A stretch of 64,000 nucleotides of DNA from Paludibacteraceae bacterium (GCA_017938155.1 JAGBCD010000034.1:1-64000), one strand, 5' to 3'; positions 44,959 to 55,779 are shown, counted from the stretch's first letter. Program-made: numbers and translations. Notes: a model not told the origin generated them from the letters alone.

Positions 44959-46842
44959 ATGCGTAACATTTTTCTTTCGCTGCTTTTGCTCTTCGCATGC
45001 AGCCAAGCACATGCCAATGATCCATTATTGAGTGGAACACCTATTGGTTCGTCACCTTCAGTAGATTACAGCAACTCATCAGCCAGCACCACGGTTAATC
45101 TACCAGCAGATGCTTTTGATGGCAACCTAAACACATACTATGCATCCTATAGTCGCTCCTATACTTGGGTAGGTTTAGACTTAGGTCAAGCACATATCAT
45201 TACCCGTGTAGGATGGTCTCCTCGTAACGATAGCAAGGGGCCGAATCGTGTACGATTGGGTGTGATAGAGGGTTCTAACAGGCGTGACTTCATGGATGCA
45301 GTTCCTTTGTATTTGATCGATTCAGCAGGTACAATTGGCGCGATGAAATACGCAGATATTAACGTAAGCAAGGGTTTTCGTTACGTTCGCTACGTAGGGC
45401 CAAATGATGCACGTTGCAATATCGCTGAATTGGCATTCTATGGGCACGTAGGAGAAGGAGACGAGTCGCTATTCTATCGTCCTGGTCAAATACCCTTGGT
45501 TGTAATCCACACCACCAATGCTGTAGAACCCGTTGACAAAGTGAATGATATTGGCAGTCATGTACGCATCATTGATACAGACAACTCTTACGTAGCAGAC
45601 ACAGCTACCACTCGACTAAGAGGCAATGCGTCCATGCAATTCCCCAAAAAGCCTTATCGTATCAAGTTCGACAGCAAGCAACGACCATTGAAAGCAGCTC
45701 CTGCCAAAGCCAAAAAATGGACATTAATCAACAACTATGGTGACAAGACTTTGATGCGAAACTTGGTCGCTTTTCACGTCAGTCAGATTCTTGATATGCC
45801 ATATACCCCTTTTGGTACACCTGTGGATGTTATGCTCAACGGAGAATACAAAGGGTGCTATCAATTATGCGACCAAGTAGAAGTAGGCAAAAATCGTGTA
45901 GATATAGACGAAATGGAAACCACAGATATCAGTGGTGAAGCATTGACGGGCGGATATCTGGTAGAGGTAGATGGATATGCTTATGAAGAGGCCAGTTGGT
46001 TCAACTCTACCCATAACATCCCTGTGACCATCAAGTCACCCGACGAGGATGATATAACAAAAGAACAATCCAACTACATCGAACAATATTTCAACCAAAT
46101 GGAAGGTCTTGTATATGGAAGCAACTATGCAGATAGCGCGAATGGTTGGCGCAAATTGTTGGACGAAGAAACCTTCTTGAAACATTTCATCATCGGTGAG
46201 TTGTCTGGCAACACAGACACCTATTGGAGTGTATATCAATACAAAAAACGCAACGATCCTAAAATATATACAGGTCCAGTGTGGGACTTCGATATCGCTT
46301 TTGACAACGACTACCGTACCTACCCTATCGGCAACAAGTCAGACTTCGTCTATAGAAGTGGAGGTTCAAGCGCTGGGGATATGAAGAACTTCGTCAATCG
46401 CGTTGTACTTCAAGACACCAAAACCATCCCTCAAATTCGTTCGTATTGGGGAAGAGGTCGCAACAATGGTATAGATAGCGAATCATTATCTGCTTGGATT
46501 GATAGCGTAGCTAACGTGTTGGAGCGTTCACAAACATTGAACTTCATTCGTTGGGATATATTGAGTCAAAAAGTACATATGAACCCTCAAGCAAGAGGGT
46601 CCTATAGCAAAGAGGTAGCTTACTTGAAAGACTATATCACCAAACGTATCCTATGGTTGGACACCCGTTTTGGTTATACCTATACCGACATTATCACACC
46701 AACTATAGAGGATGATATGTACTATGTATGGGATATATTAGGAAGACCCATTTATCAAGGAAAAGACAAACCATCTTTGCAGCAAGGTATCTATATCATC
46801 CGCCATAGCGGCAAAGTAGAAATGCAAATGATAAATCAATAA
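44959..46842 (+). CDS. CotH kinase-like exported protein with F5/8 type C domain
   Basis: 627 aa with signal peptide (LSLLLLFACSQAHAND). Residues about 25-165 look like a discoidin/F5-8C carbohydrate-binding fold (DGNLNTYYASYSRSYTWVGLDLG, RYVRYVGPNDARCNIAELAFYG). The CotH domain follows (about 180-560): LRGNASMQFPKKPYRIKF, YGDKTLMRNLVAFHVS, the nucleotide-site-like GPVWDFDIAFDND. CotH is an atypical protein kinase in Bacillus spore coats; in Bacteroidetes its role is unknown. The C terminus (WDILGRPIYQGKDKPSLQQGIYIIRHSGK) resembles a T9SS sorting tail. Co-transcribed with the AI-2E gene. Confidence 0.88.
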   Translation: MRNIFLSLLLLFACSQAHANDPLLSGTPIGSSPSVDYSNSSASTTVNLPADAFDGNLNTYYASYSRSYTWVGLDLGQAHIITRVGWSPRNDSKGPNRVRLGVIEGSNRRDFMDAVPLYLIDSAGTIGAMKYADINVSKGFRYVRYVGPNDARCNIAELAFYGHVGEGDESLFYRPGQIPLVVIHTTNAVEPVDKVNDIGSHVRIIDTDNSYVADTATTRLRGNASMQFPKKPYRIKFDSKQRPLKAAPAKAKKWTLINNYGDKTLMRNLVAFHVSQILDMPYTPFGTPVDVMLNGEYKGCYQLCDQVEVGKNRVDIDEMETTDISGEALTGGYLVEVDGYAYEEASWFNSTHNIPVTIKSPDEDDITKEQSNYIEQYFNQMEGLVYGSNYADSANGWRKLLDEETFLKHFIIGELSGNTDTYWSVYQYKKRNDPKIYTGPVWDFDIAFDNDYRTYPIGNKSDFVYRSGGSSAGDMKNFVNRVVLQDTKTIPQIRSYWGRGRNNGIDSESLSAWIDSVANVLERSQTLNFIRWDILSQKVHMNPQARGSYSKEVAYLKDYITKRILWLDTRFGYTYTDIITPTIEDDMYYVWDILGRPIYQGKDKPSLQQGIYIIRHSGKVEMQMINQ

Positions 46843-46851
46843 ATCGTATAT

Positions 46852-46864
46852 TGTCCTGAGGACA
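46852..46864. promoter_or_regulatory. small palindrome before gltX
   Basis: TGTCCT-G-AGGACA, 6 bp arms, in the 42 base gap between the CotH gene and gltX. Role unknown; could be a leader hairpin. Confidence 0.25.
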
Positions 46865-46884
46865 CAAAATCTAAAGACTAAGAA

Positions 46885-48411
46885 ATGAAACAAGTACGTG
46901 TACGTTTTGCTCCCAGTCCTACTGGAGCTCTCCACATTGGAGGAGTGCGAACAGCGCTTTATAACTATCTTTTTGCTCGCCAACATGGTGGCACTATGCT
47001 TCTAAGAATTGAGGACACCGACTCCACTCGATTTGTAGAAGGCGCAGAAGAATATATCACCGAAGCTTTGGCATGGTTAGGTATAGAGATAGACGAAGGC
47101 ATATGCATGGATGCACCAAATGGTAAAGGTGACCATGGACCATACAGACAAAGCGAACGCCGAGAGATATATCATCAATACGTACAACAACTGTTAGATA
47201 GCGGACATGCTTACATTGCTTTTGATACACCAGAAGAGTTGGAAGCCAAACGTAATAGTGTAGCCAATTTCCAATACGACGCGCGTACACGCGGCGAAAT
47301 GATTAACTCGCTTACCTTGTCCAAAGAAGAAGTGGAACAACGCCTCGCTAATGGCGATAAGTATGTGGTTCGCTTCTTGGTACAACCGAACGAAGATATC
47401 CATGTACAAGACCTGATTCGAGGAGAAGTTGTTATCAACTCCAACATCATTGATGACAAAGTGTTGTACAAGTCTGCCGACGACCTACCTACCTATCACA
47501 TGGCTAATATTGTGGACGACCATTTGATGGAGATTAGTCATGTTATCCGTGGTGAAGAGTGGTTGCCAAGTGCCCCACTCCATGTGCTCTTGTATCGTGC
47601 ATTAGGATGGGAAGACACCATGCCACAGTTTGCACACCTTCCTCTACTTCTCAAACCGGACGGCAACGGCAAACTATCCAAACGTGATGGCGACCGTTTA
47701 GGTTTCCCCGTCTTCCCATTGGAATTCCATAACAAGAAGGATGGTTCTGTTTCTTCGGGTTATCGTGAGAGTGGTTATTATCCTGAAGCTGTAATCAATT
47801 TCCTTGCATTGCTTGGCTGGCATGCTACAGGCGACCAAGAGATGTACACCATGCAAGAGCTCATCGAACAATTCTCATTGGAGCGTGTAAGCAAATCGGG
47901 GGCAAAGTTTGACTATGAGAAGGGCAAATGGTTCAACCACCAATACCTCCAACTCAAATCGAATGATGAATTAGCAGAACAGTTTATGCCATATTTGGAG
48001 GCGAAAGGAGTAAGTGCTGATACAACTGTAGTTGCCAAGGTTATTGGTTTGACAAAAGATCGTGTGAACTTCGTTTCCGAACTTTGGGAGCAAGTCAACT
48101 TCTTCTTTGTGGCTCCTACAGAGTATGACGAGAAGTCGCTCAAAAAACGTTGGAAAGAGGATAGTCCAAAGCATATGACCGAGATGCTCGCATTACTTGA
48201 GGCACAAGAAGATTGGTCTGCAGAAGGATTGGACAACTTGATTATGCCATGGATTGCTGAGAAGGAGTACGGTGTAGGCGTGGTAATGAATGCCTTCCGT
48301 ATCTGCCTTGTAGGTGCCGCTCGTGGTCCACATATCTGGAACATCACCGACGTACTCGGCAAAGAGGAAACCCTCGCTCGCGTCCGCACTGCATTGGAGA
48401 AATTAGGATAA
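46885..48411 (+). CDS. gltX: glutamyl-tRNA synthetase
   Basis: Class I synthetase charging tRNA-Glu, 508 aa. HIGH motif is in [20 protein letters not shown] (residues 8-27), and the KMSKS-type motif is KLSKRDG (about 257-263). The C-terminal helical anticodon-binding domain is complete. [20 protein letters not shown] ([14 protein letters not shown]) and the zinc-less middle domain fit the non-discriminating or discriminating group equally; I cannot separate them. It follows the CotH gene by 42 bases and ends in a strong terminator. Confidence 0.95.
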   Translation: MKQVRVRFAPSPTGALHIGGVRTALYNYLFARQHGGTMLLRIEDTDSTRFVEGAEEYITEALAWLGIEIDEGICMDAPNGKGDHGPYRQSERREIYHQYVQQLLDSGHAYIAFDTPEELEAKRNSVANFQYDARTRGEMINSLTLSKEEVEQRLANGDKYVVRFLVQPNEDIHVQDLIRGEVVINSNIIDDKVLYKSADDLPTYHMANIVDDHLMEISHVIRGEEWLPSAPLHVLLYRALGWEDTMPQFAHLPLLLKPDGNGKLSKRDGDRLGFPVFPLEFHNKKDGSVSSGYRESGYYPEAVINFLALLGWHATGDQEMYTMQELIEQFSLERVSKSGAKFDYEKGKWFNHQYLQLKSNDELAEQFMPYLEAKGVSADTTVVAKVIGLTKDRVNFVSELWEQVNFFFVAPTEYDEKSLKKRWKEDSPKHMTEMLALLEAQEDWSAEGLDNLIMPWIAEKEYGVGVVMNAFRICLVGAARGPHIWNITDVLGKEETLARVRTALEKLG

Positions 48412-48423
48412 TATAACCCTATA

Positions 48424-48473
48424 CAACACAAAATCCCCTCAACGCACATATCAGTTGGGGGGATTTTGTGTTG
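48424..48473. terminator. gltX terminator, bidirectional form
   Basis: 20 bp arms (48424-48443 and 48454-48473) with a single G-T pair and a 10-base loop. Core AAAATCCCC/GGGGATTTT, ending in TTTTGTGTTG. Confidence 0.85.
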
Positions 48474-48532
48474 CCATACTACTTTTCAAGCACAAGGATA
48501 CAACTATTTTTTCGAATTATACAAAAATATTT

Positions 48533-48562
48533 TTGTATATGTAAGAAAAATGAGTACTTTTG
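48533..48562 (+). promoter_or_regulatory. promoter of the flavodiiron protein and recQ genes
   Basis: -33 TTG 48533-48535, 19-base spacer, -7 TACTTTTG 48555-48562, about 41 bases before the start codon. Confidence 0.72.
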
Positions 48563-48603
48563 TACGAAATTTGTCGATAATCGATAATCAAACAACCCAC
48601 ACT

Positions 48604-49746
48604 ATGTACAGCGATAAAATACAATATATAGGTTGCGATGATGCAACATTAGATCTCTTTGAGAGTCAATACCCACTGCCTAATGGCATGTGTTATAATA
48701 GTTATCTAATTCAGGGAGAAGATGTTGCAGTAATGGATAGCGTGGATGCACGCAAGACTAACGAATGGTTGCAAAACATCAAGGCATCCAACTGCATCCC
48801 CCATTACCTCATTGTACAACACATGGAACCCGATCATAGTGGCTCCATTGGTGCATTCCTCGCTCAATATCCCGAAACGATTGTAGTGGGTAATCGAGCA
48901 GCATTGCAGTTCATCGAACAATTTGGTTATCAACCTGCTCATACAATGATGGTGAAGCATGGCGATATATTGGACTTGGGTGGATTGACTTTACATTTCG
49001 TAGCTGCACCGATGGTGCACTGGCCAGAAGTAATGATGACCTATGTGCCCGAAAAGAAAACCTTATTTTCGGCAGATGCCTTTGGTTCGTTTGGCATATA
49101 TAGTAACTATGCTGCACATTGGATAGATGAAGCACGCCGCTATTATATCAATATATGCGGTAAATATGGTGCACAAGTGCAGGCTGCATTGGCCAAAATA
49201 GAGGCATTGGATATCCAGACCATCGCACCGCTACATGGTTGTGTGTTAGAAGGCATACAAGCAGCAGAAGCACGCCGATTGTATGGAATATGGAGCAAAT
49301 ATGCGGTAGAGCGTGAGGGCATATTGGTAGCATATGCTTCAATACATGGCAACACCGCCAAAGTTGCCAAACACATAGCCGAGATGCTACGCACAAATAG
49401 CATGGAAGTCAAAGAAATTGACCTCTGCCGCACAGATGTGTCGGAAGCGGTAGCGCAAGCATTCTGCTACGGAAAAATGGTTCTTTGCGCTTCGAGTTAT
49501 GACGCAGGTGTATTCCCACCGATGCACATATTCCTCTACAAATTGGGCATCAAAGGCTACCAATCACGCCAAGTAGCATTGGTGGAGAATGGCACATGGG
49601 CACCAAGCGCAGGCAAGACCATGCGCTGTATGCTCGAAGCAATGAAGGATATTCAGATTGTAGAACCTATGCTCACTATCCGCAGCGCATGGAAAGAGGA
49701 GTACCAAGAACATTTGAATACACTGATTGATAATATTCTGCGTTGA
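48604..49746 (+). CDS. FprA family A-type flavoprotein (flavodiiron protein)
   Basis: Reduces O2 to water (or NO to N2O), protecting anaerobes from oxidants. 380 aa: a metallo-beta-lactamase-like di-iron domain (HMEPDHSG, with conserved His/Glu/Asp ligands near residues 78-85, then PMVHWPEVMMTY and PLHGCVL) followed by a flavodoxin-like FMN domain from about 250 (VAYASIHGNTAKVAKHIAE). Start ATG 48604 (MYSDKIQYIG) follows the promoter; the open frame to 48466 crosses it. recQ follows 4 bases later. Confidence 0.92.
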   Translation: MYSDKIQYIGCDDATLDLFESQYPLPNGMCYNSYLIQGEDVAVMDSVDARKTNEWLQNIKASNCIPHYLIVQHMEPDHSGSIGAFLAQYPETIVVGNRAALQFIEQFGYQPAHTMMVKHGDILDLGGLTLHFVAAPMVHWPEVMMTYVPEKKTLFSADAFGSFGIYSNYAAHWIDEARRYYINICGKYGAQVQAALAKIEALDIQTIAPLHGCVLEGIQAAEARRLYGIWSKYAVEREGILVAYASIHGNTAKVAKHIAEMLRTNSMEVKEIDLCRTDVSEAVAQAFCYGKMVLCASSYDAGVFPPMHIFLYKLGIKGYQSRQVALVENGTWAPSAGKTMRCMLEAMKDIQIVEPMLTIRSAWKEEYQEHLNTLIDNILR

Positions 49747-49750
49747 TTTT

Positions 49751-51511
49751 ATGACTGCACACGAAGTACTAAAGACATATTATGGTTATGACCACTTCCG
49801 CCCTTTGCAGGAAGAGATTATCCAATCAGTATTGGATGGTCAAGATACCTTGGCACTATTGCCAACGGGCGGTGGCAAGTCCATCTGCTTCCAAGTTCCA
49901 ACTCTTGTTATGACACAAAAGGAGGTTGAATATCGTTCGGACGAACTAGGGCTATGTCTTGTTATTACCCCCTTGATTGCCTTGATGAAAGATCAAGTAG
50001 AGAACTTAAAACGCAGAAATATCCTGGCGGCATCCCTTCACTCAGGAATGAGCATGTTAGAGCAATCAACTGTTTTTGACAATTGCCAATATGGGCCTTA
50101 CCGTTTTCTGTATATCTCTCCCGAACGTTTGGGTAGCACCACGTTTCGCGAACGTCTTACCAAACTCCCCATCAAACTGATTGCTGTAGATGAAGCCCAT
50201 TGTATCAGCCAATGGGGATATGATTTCAGGCCCAGTTATTTAGGCATCGGCGAAGTGAGGAAAGACTTGGAAGAACGTTTGCAAACGGCTATACCTATTT
50301 TGGCATTAACGGCCACAGCAACTCCCGAAGTGGTGGAGGATATACAGCAGCAACTCGGTTTCAAACAAACAAACGTCCTTAGCAAAAGTTTTGCACGACC
50401 TAATCTACACTATATCGTTCGACACACTGCTCAGAAAGAACAACAATTGCTTCATATCCTAAGCAAAGTAAAAGGCAGTGCGATAATCTATGTAAGAAAC
50501 CGTAAGAAGACTTTCCAAATAAGCGAATATATCAATCAGAGTCTTGCTCATGAAGCAAACTACACCCTCATGGCGGATTTCTATCATGCAGGATTAAGTA
50601 GTGCTGAACGAGCATACAAACAAGATGAGTGGAAAAAAGGCAAAACCCGTATCATCGTTTGTACCAATGCTTTTGGTATGGGGATCGACAAACCTGATGT
50701 CCGGCTCGTTATTCATTACGACCTACCCGACTCTATTGAGGCATATTTTCAAGAAGCGGGGCGCGCAGGTAGAGATGAAAAAAACTCCTATGCTGTGCTC
50801 CTATACAACGCAGACGATAAAAAAAATGTAATGAAACGCGTTTCTAATACCTATCCGAGCAGAGAGATAATAGAGAACGTCTATCACAAGACATGCGACT
50901 TTTTTGTCGTGGGAGCAGGCTCGGGATTGGGACATTCGTTCATCCTGCATATAGACGAACTATGCCAACGCATGCACCTGCCTGTATTACAAACCTACTC
51001 CTCTTTTAGCCTACTCAAGCAAGCAGGCTATATTGATTTTCAAGAAGAGCAAGAGATACAAGCACGGGTACAGATACGTATTCGCCCTCATGAGATGTCT
51101 TCGTATAGTTTTACCAGAGAGCAAGAGGAACTGCTCAATCGACTGATGAGGAAATACACGGGTATCTTTACTGAATTGCAGTATCTTCATGAAGATTGGA
51201 CAGCAAACGAAGAGAAACGAAATCATGACCTTCTCGTTTCATTGGCCAAACGTGGGGTTATTACTTACATCCCACATACCACGGCCTGTACTTTTACGCT
51301 CACGATGGAAAGGCAAGTGGATATCTATATCCCAAGTCATATATATGAAAAACGTGCAGAGCATTTCAAAACGCAACTGCACGCTATGGTTGAGTATGCT
51401 CAACAAACACAATTTTGCCGTTCACAAGTGCTACTCGCCTATTTCGGAGAAATCAATGCTCCCCTATGTGGCGGATGCGACGTATGCATCCATCAAAAGC
51501 AAAGTCAATAA
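49751..51511 (+). CDS. recQ: ATP-dependent DNA helicase RecQ
   Basis: 3'-5' helicase for recombination and fork repair. 586 aa. Helicase motifs in order: motif 0 FRPLQEEIIQSVLDG, Walker A LLPTGGGKSICFQVP, DEAH box AVDEAHCISQWGYDFRP, SAT-like ALTATATPEV, and motifs V/VI with TNAFGMGIDKPDVRLVIHYDLP and QEAGRAGRD. The zinc-type C-terminal cysteines are in CGGCDVC, but the usual RecQ zinc region looks reduced, and no HRDC domain is seen. Starts 4 bases after the flavodiiron gene, ends 9 bases from convergent era. Confidence 0.92.
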   Translation: MTAHEVLKTYYGYDHFRPLQEEIIQSVLDGQDTLALLPTGGGKSICFQVPTLVMTQKEVEYRSDELGLCLVITPLIALMKDQVENLKRRNILAASLHSGMSMLEQSTVFDNCQYGPYRFLYISPERLGSTTFRERLTKLPIKLIAVDEAHCISQWGYDFRPSYLGIGEVRKDLEERLQTAIPILALTATATPEVVEDIQQQLGFKQTNVLSKSFARPNLHYIVRHTAQKEQQLLHILSKVKGSAIIYVRNRKKTFQISEYINQSLAHEANYTLMADFYHAGLSSAERAYKQDEWKKGKTRIIVCTNAFGMGIDKPDVRLVIHYDLPDSIEAYFQEAGRAGRDEKNSYAVLLYNADDKKNVMKRVSNTYPSREIIENVYHKTCDFFVVGAGSGLGHSFILHIDELCQRMHLPVLQTYSSFSLLKQAGYIDFQEEQEIQARVQIRIRPHEMSSYSFTREQEELLNRLMRKYTGIFTELQYLHEDWTANEEKRNHDLLVSLAKRGVITYIPHTTACTFTLTMERQVDIYIPSHIYEKRAEHFKTQLHAMVEYAQQTQFCRSQVLLAYFGEINAPLCGGCDVCIHQKQSQ

Positions 51512-51520
51512 TCGGACACA

Positions 51521-52429
51521 CTAATTGAGATCGTATCCATAGTGTCTCAGTCGAGACTTGCTACTTCTCCAATCTTTGTCCACCTTGACAAAGAGTTGCA
51601 AGAAAATTGGTTTTTGGAAAAATTCTTCAATATCTTTTCTTGCACTCATTCCCACTTTCTTCAGTGCCATTCCACGTTTGCCAATGATAATTCCCTTTTG
51701 ACTTTCACGTTCAACAAAAATTACAGCTGATATCCTTATGATGCCATTCTTGTGTTGCTCAGTAGGAGGTTCTTCAATAAACTCTTCTACTTCAACTTCC
51801 ACACTATAGGGTATCTCTTTGTCGTAATGGAGCAAAATCTTCTCGCGGATGATCTCGTCCACAAAGAAACGAGAAGGCTTATCCGTCAATTGGTCCTTGT
51901 CAAAAAATGGAGGAGAAACAGGCAATGCTTCACGCACCGCATCAAACAATTGAACAACGCCAAACTTTTGAATAGCAGAAATAGGAAACACTTTGGCTTG
52001 CGGTAAGGTACGCTTCCAATAGTCCACCAAGTTTTCCAGAGTCTCCTGGGTGGTCAAGTCAATCTTGTTGATAATAACAAACACTTGTGTATTGCTGGAC
52101 AACCTCTTTACCTTCTCCAAAAAATCTGCATTCTTTTCTGGGTTATCTTGCACATCTGTCACATACAACAAGACATCAGCATCTACCAAAGCGGAACGAG
52201 AAAACTCAAGCATCTGCTCCTGTAGTCTATAATTAGGTTTGAGCACTCCAGGTGTATCTGAATAGACGATTTGGAAATCTTCACCGTTCACTATTCCCAT
52301 GATACGATGTCTGGTAGTCTGTGCCTTGGAGGTAATAATAGATAGACGCTCTCCAACAAGAGCATTCATAAGTGTCGATTTCCCGACGTTGGGATTGCCT
52401 ACGATATTTACAAAACCTGATTTATGCAT
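51521..52429 (-). CDS. era: GTPase Era
   Basis: Essential GTPase that binds 16S rRNA and assists 30S subunit assembly. 302 aa. G1 GNPNVGKSTLMNAL, G2/G3 region TTRHR and DTPGV, G4 NKID, G5 SAIQKFG. The C-terminal KH domain has IIGKRGMALKKVGMSARKDIEEF. ATG 52429 (MHKSGFVNIVG) chosen over an upstream in-frame start at 52450. Follows the M16 peptidase gene after 147 bases. Confidence 0.95.
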   Translation of the reverse strand: MHKSGFVNIVGNPNVGKSTLMNALVGERLSIITSKAQTTRHRIMGIVNGEDFQIVYSDTPGVLKPNYRLQEQMLEFSRSALVDADVLLYVTDVQDNPEKNADFLEKVKRLSSNTQVFVIINKIDLTTQETLENLVDYWKRTLPQAKVFPISAIQKFGVVQLFDAVREALPVSPPFFDKDQLTDKPSRFFVDEIIREKILLHYDKEIPYSVEVEVEEFIEEPPTEQHKNGIIRISAVIFVERESQKGIIIGKRGMALKKVGMSARKDIEEFFQKPIFLQLFVKVDKDWRSSKSRLRHYGYDLN

Positions 52430-52470
52430 AATTATGTTCACTACGTTCACGATATCTGCTTTGCAAGTAT

Positions 52471-52550
52471 GGTTCCACTTTGTGCACGAAAATGGTTCGC
52501 TTCACCCATGCATGCTTGAGTCACTTACACGGTTCCACTACCATTTTCGT
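52471..52550. repeat. paired direct and inverted repeats before era
   Basis: GGTTCCACT occurs at 52471-52479 and 52531-52539, and ACGAAAATGG (52486-52495) is complementary to CCATTTTCGT (52541-52550). Lies in the 147-base gap between the M16 peptidase and era. May be a terminator-like or regulatory structure. Confidence 0.4.
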
Positions 52551-52576
52551 CAAAGCCCATCTAAGCTAACCAAAGC

Positions 52577-55480
52577 TTAGAAATCCAAATCAAGTGGCGC
52601 AAATAGACGTGATTTGGACACTTTCACTATCTTGCCATACTTGGCCTGCAATGCTTTTTGATCTATGAGTTTGGGATCACCCATGACAATGATAGAAACA
52701 GGTTGTCCTTTGATATAGGTCTCATAGAATTGCTTGATTTGTTCGAAAGTGAGGTTGTTGATTGCCTCTTGGTTGTATTTAGCAGGGTCCATGGTATATC
52801 CCATCTCACGCCATGAGTCATATACTTCTGATTTGGAACGGAAAGATGGTTTGGCTGTTTGTGCATTCTGGCGCAAAGCAGCTTTGACACTCTCAATACG
52901 TTCTGGATATTCAGGCATAGAATCCAGCAAGGACATGAAAACATTGATAGCATCCACCGCCTTGTCTGATTGAGTTCCTATGTAACCCATAAAGTAAGAC
53001 TCCTTGCCTGGTAATGGTCCGCGAACGATGCTACCTGAAGCTGTATATGCCATGGAACGTTTTTCACGAATCTCATCCAATACGATGCCCGTGAAACCTC
53101 CTGAGAAATATTGATTGAAGGCTTGGAAGAGCACAGATTGATCTTTATCGTATGGCTTACCATTGAAATAGAAGTAAATAGTTGATTGTTGTACGTTAGA
53201 GTTCGCTAGGAAATAGACTTGAGTCTTGTCATAAGTCTTCTTTTGACGAATCTCAGGAGAAGTTGAAGGTAGAACACCTTCTTGCAAAGGAAGATTCTTG
53301 GTCAAGATATCCTTAACCTCTTCTGCAGGTTTTTGTCCACAATAGTGGATATCCAATGCATACTTGATAGCATCCAAGAACTCAACCTTGAGTTTCAACT
53401 CATCCATGTAATACACATCCATAAATGGAACAACATCAATATAGTTTGATTCTTTGTCATACAAGACATACTCACGGAGTGCATCAGCTTGCAATCCATC
53501 CATTTTTGACATCATGAAACGGCTGGACAATTCGCTACCTTTGACAGCATCAAACTGCTTGGTATCAAACTTAGGCATCAACATTTGACGTTGAACTAAT
53601 TGGCAAATCTCTGCCAAGTTTTTCTCATCACCAATAATGGAAACATAGAAATAACTACCCGATACACCATATGCACAACGACCACCCAACTCAGAGAGTT
53701 GACGACGGAAGTCTTGTGGTTCAATGTTTGGCATGATACCAGCACGGTTCATAAGAGAAGTCACAAACTCTAACATCGGTTTTTTAGTTGTACCTATACC
53801 AAAGACCAAATCTAAAGAGAAAATATCGTTCTTAGGATTGGTAGCATAATGCAATTTCACGTTGTCATCAATGGTCATCACCTTAACGTCATTCATATCC
53901 ACAAATGTTTGTTTGAGATTACCTTGTGGCAAAGTTTTGAAATGCTTAGCATACTCTGTCTCTTGACTATTGATTAGTTCCAGAGGTTTGATTTTTGGTT
54001 TAGCCAATTTGTTTTTCTTAGGATCGCCCTCATCGAATGACAATGTCATATGATCAGCATCAAAATATTTTTTTGCAATACGTTGAATATCTTCTTTAGT
54101 CAACGCTTGTATTCTATCGTTCTCGGTAAAGATATCATCTATTGGCATATTATACACGAAACTATACATCAAGGAACTCATCTTAGAATCAGAACTTTCA
54201 TATAGCAATTTATAGTTTTGCGCATACTCTGCTTTGACTGTTTGAATCAACCAATCAGGTATATCACCATTTTTCAAGCGGTTAATCTCTGCCATAACGA
54301 TACGTTCGGTAGCCGTATTTGATTCATAAGATTGTTGATTGACATCAAAATAAGGAACCGCTTGCACAAGGATACGACCTTGGTCACGACGTGCATCTAC
54401 ACTGGCACCAGCAGAAGACACTACACCATCAATATTCAATTTATCAAGCAAACCTGTACTGGTAGAGTTGTTGAGAAGTGATACAACAAATTGCAAAGGC
54501 AATAAGTCTTCGTCTTTCATACTTACACCATCATATGCCCAAACAACAGTTGGATAGTAGCCCACTTTGAATTTGTATTTTGGGTTACCTGCAAAAGATG
54601 TTTTAGGATAAGTAGGACGTTCTGGCAATGGTTTGCTTTGCAAGCGTCCAAAAGTCTCTGCTATCATAGGCTTGGTAGTCTCCGTATCAAAATCACCTAC
54701 AATGATAAGCGCCATATTATTAGGCACATACCATGTATTATAGAACTCAATGAGTTTGCTAAGACGTGGATTTTTCAAGTGTTCAGGCAAACCTATCACA
54801 TCACGCTCGTAAGGGTGTCCTGCATACAATTTGCTAAACAAGTGTTGACGAACATGTGTACTTGGATTGTCTTGATACATATTATACTCCTCAAATACAT
54901 TCTCCAACTCAGCTTGGAAAGTACGATATACAGGATCGATCAAACGGTCTGAGAAAATGGTCAACCATTTGTACATGCTGGCAGCAGGGAAAGAGTTATG
55001 ATAACAAGTCATATCATAACTTGTAAACGCATTTACACCCGTAGCACCTATTCCATCCAACAAAACGAAGAAATCTTCGACAGTAGCATATTTGGCAGCC
55101 TCAATAGATGCTTCATTGATTTTGGTTGTCAATTCAGCACGTTTCGCCTCGTCAGTGGTTACCGCATACTCGTCATAGAGACGGATAATCTCCTCATAGT
55201 ATGGTTTCTCTTTTTCCCAATCAAGAGCACCGATTTTTTGTGTACCTTTGAAAAGCATATGCTCAAGATAATGTGCCAAACCTGTATATTCAGCTGGTTC
55301 ATCCATTGCACCAGCACGTACAGCCACATACCCCGTCACATCAGGTTGGTCATGATCCTCCCACAGAATAACCGTCAGCCCATTGTCTAACTTATACTCC
55401 GTCAATCCTTCGCGCGATTGCGCCATCAGCATGGTCAGCGACATCACCATTGCCATGCCCAATAAAAACATCTTTTTCAT
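52577..55480 (-). CDS. M16 family metallopeptidase, two-lobed
   Basis: 967 aa exported zinc peptidase of the pitrilysin/insulinase type. Signal peptide MKKMFLLGMAMVMSLTMLMAQ. The inverted zinc motif HYLEHMLFKGT (near residue 68) has the normal downstream Glu in the NAFTSYDMT region helix. The C-terminal half repeats the fold without a zinc site, as usual (RSMAYTASGSI). Probably periplasmic peptide degradation. Own promoter at 55524-55554. Confidence 0.93.
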   Translation of the reverse strand: MKKMFLLGMAMVMSLTMLMAQSREGLTEYKLDNGLTVILWEDHDQPDVTGYVAVRAGAMDEPAEYTGLAHYLEHMLFKGTQKIGALDWEKEKPYYEEIIRLYDEYAVTTDEAKRAELTTKINEASIEAAKYATVEDFFVLLDGIGATGVNAFTSYDMTCYHNSFPAASMYKWLTIFSDRLIDPVYRTFQAELENVFEEYNMYQDNPSTHVRQHLFSKLYAGHPYERDVIGLPEHLKNPRLSKLIEFYNTWYVPNNMALIIVGDFDTETTKPMIAETFGRLQSKPLPERPTYPKTSFAGNPKYKFKVGYYPTVVWAYDGVSMKDEDLLPLQFVVSLLNNSTSTGLLDKLNIDGVVSSAGASVDARRDQGRILVQAVPYFDVNQQSYESNTATERIVMAEINRLKNGDIPDWLIQTVKAEYAQNYKLLYESSDSKMSSLMYSFVYNMPIDDIFTENDRIQALTKEDIQRIAKKYFDADHMTLSFDEGDPKKNKLAKPKIKPLELINSQETEYAKHFKTLPQGNLKQTFVDMNDVKVMTIDDNVKLHYATNPKNDIFSLDLVFGIGTTKKPMLEFVTSLMNRAGIMPNIEPQDFRRQLSELGGRCAYGVSGSYFYVSIIGDEKNLAEICQLVQRQMLMPKFDTKQFDAVKGSELSSRFMMSKMDGLQADALREYVLYDKESNYIDVVPFMDVYYMDELKLKVEFLDAIKYALDIHYCGQKPAEEVKDILTKNLPLQEGVLPSTSPEIRQKKTYDKTQVYFLANSNVQQSTIYFYFNGKPYDKDQSVLFQAFNQYFSGGFTGIVLDEIREKRSMAYTASGSIVRGPLPGKESYFMGYIGTQSDKAVDAINVFMSLLDSMPEYPERIESVKAALRQNAQTAKPSFRSKSEVYDSWREMGYTMDPAKYNQEAINNLTFEQIKQFYETYIKGQPVSIIVMGDPKLIDQKALQAKYGKIVKVSKSRLFAPLDLDF

Positions 55481-55523
55481 ATTGTTTAAAATTATATTTT
55501 AACTTTTTCGTAAAATTAGCATG

Positions 55524-55554
55524 CAAAGATACAAAAAATATTGAACTTGTGCAA
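55524..55554 (-). promoter_or_regulatory. promoter of the M16 peptidase gene
   Basis: Plus-strand CAAAGATA (55524-55531) and CAA (55552-55554), 20-base spacer. The rest of the 394-base gap to tdh holds the tdh terminator; nothing else recognised. Confidence 0.75.
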
Positions 55555-55779
55555 AAAACATTGCATTTTTGTAGCAATCCCCTTTGAATCCTAAACAAAT
55601 CTTACGTACCTCTAACATACATCAAAGCGGATAGTCTTAGAAAGATAGGTAAATGAAAGAGAATTACAAATTAGCTATTTACCTCGTATTCACTCAAGTG
55701 TTATTACATTATTTGTTCACGCTCGACCATTACGAGATAATAATAAAATCAAAATCTCCTCTGTTGTAACATTGAAACA

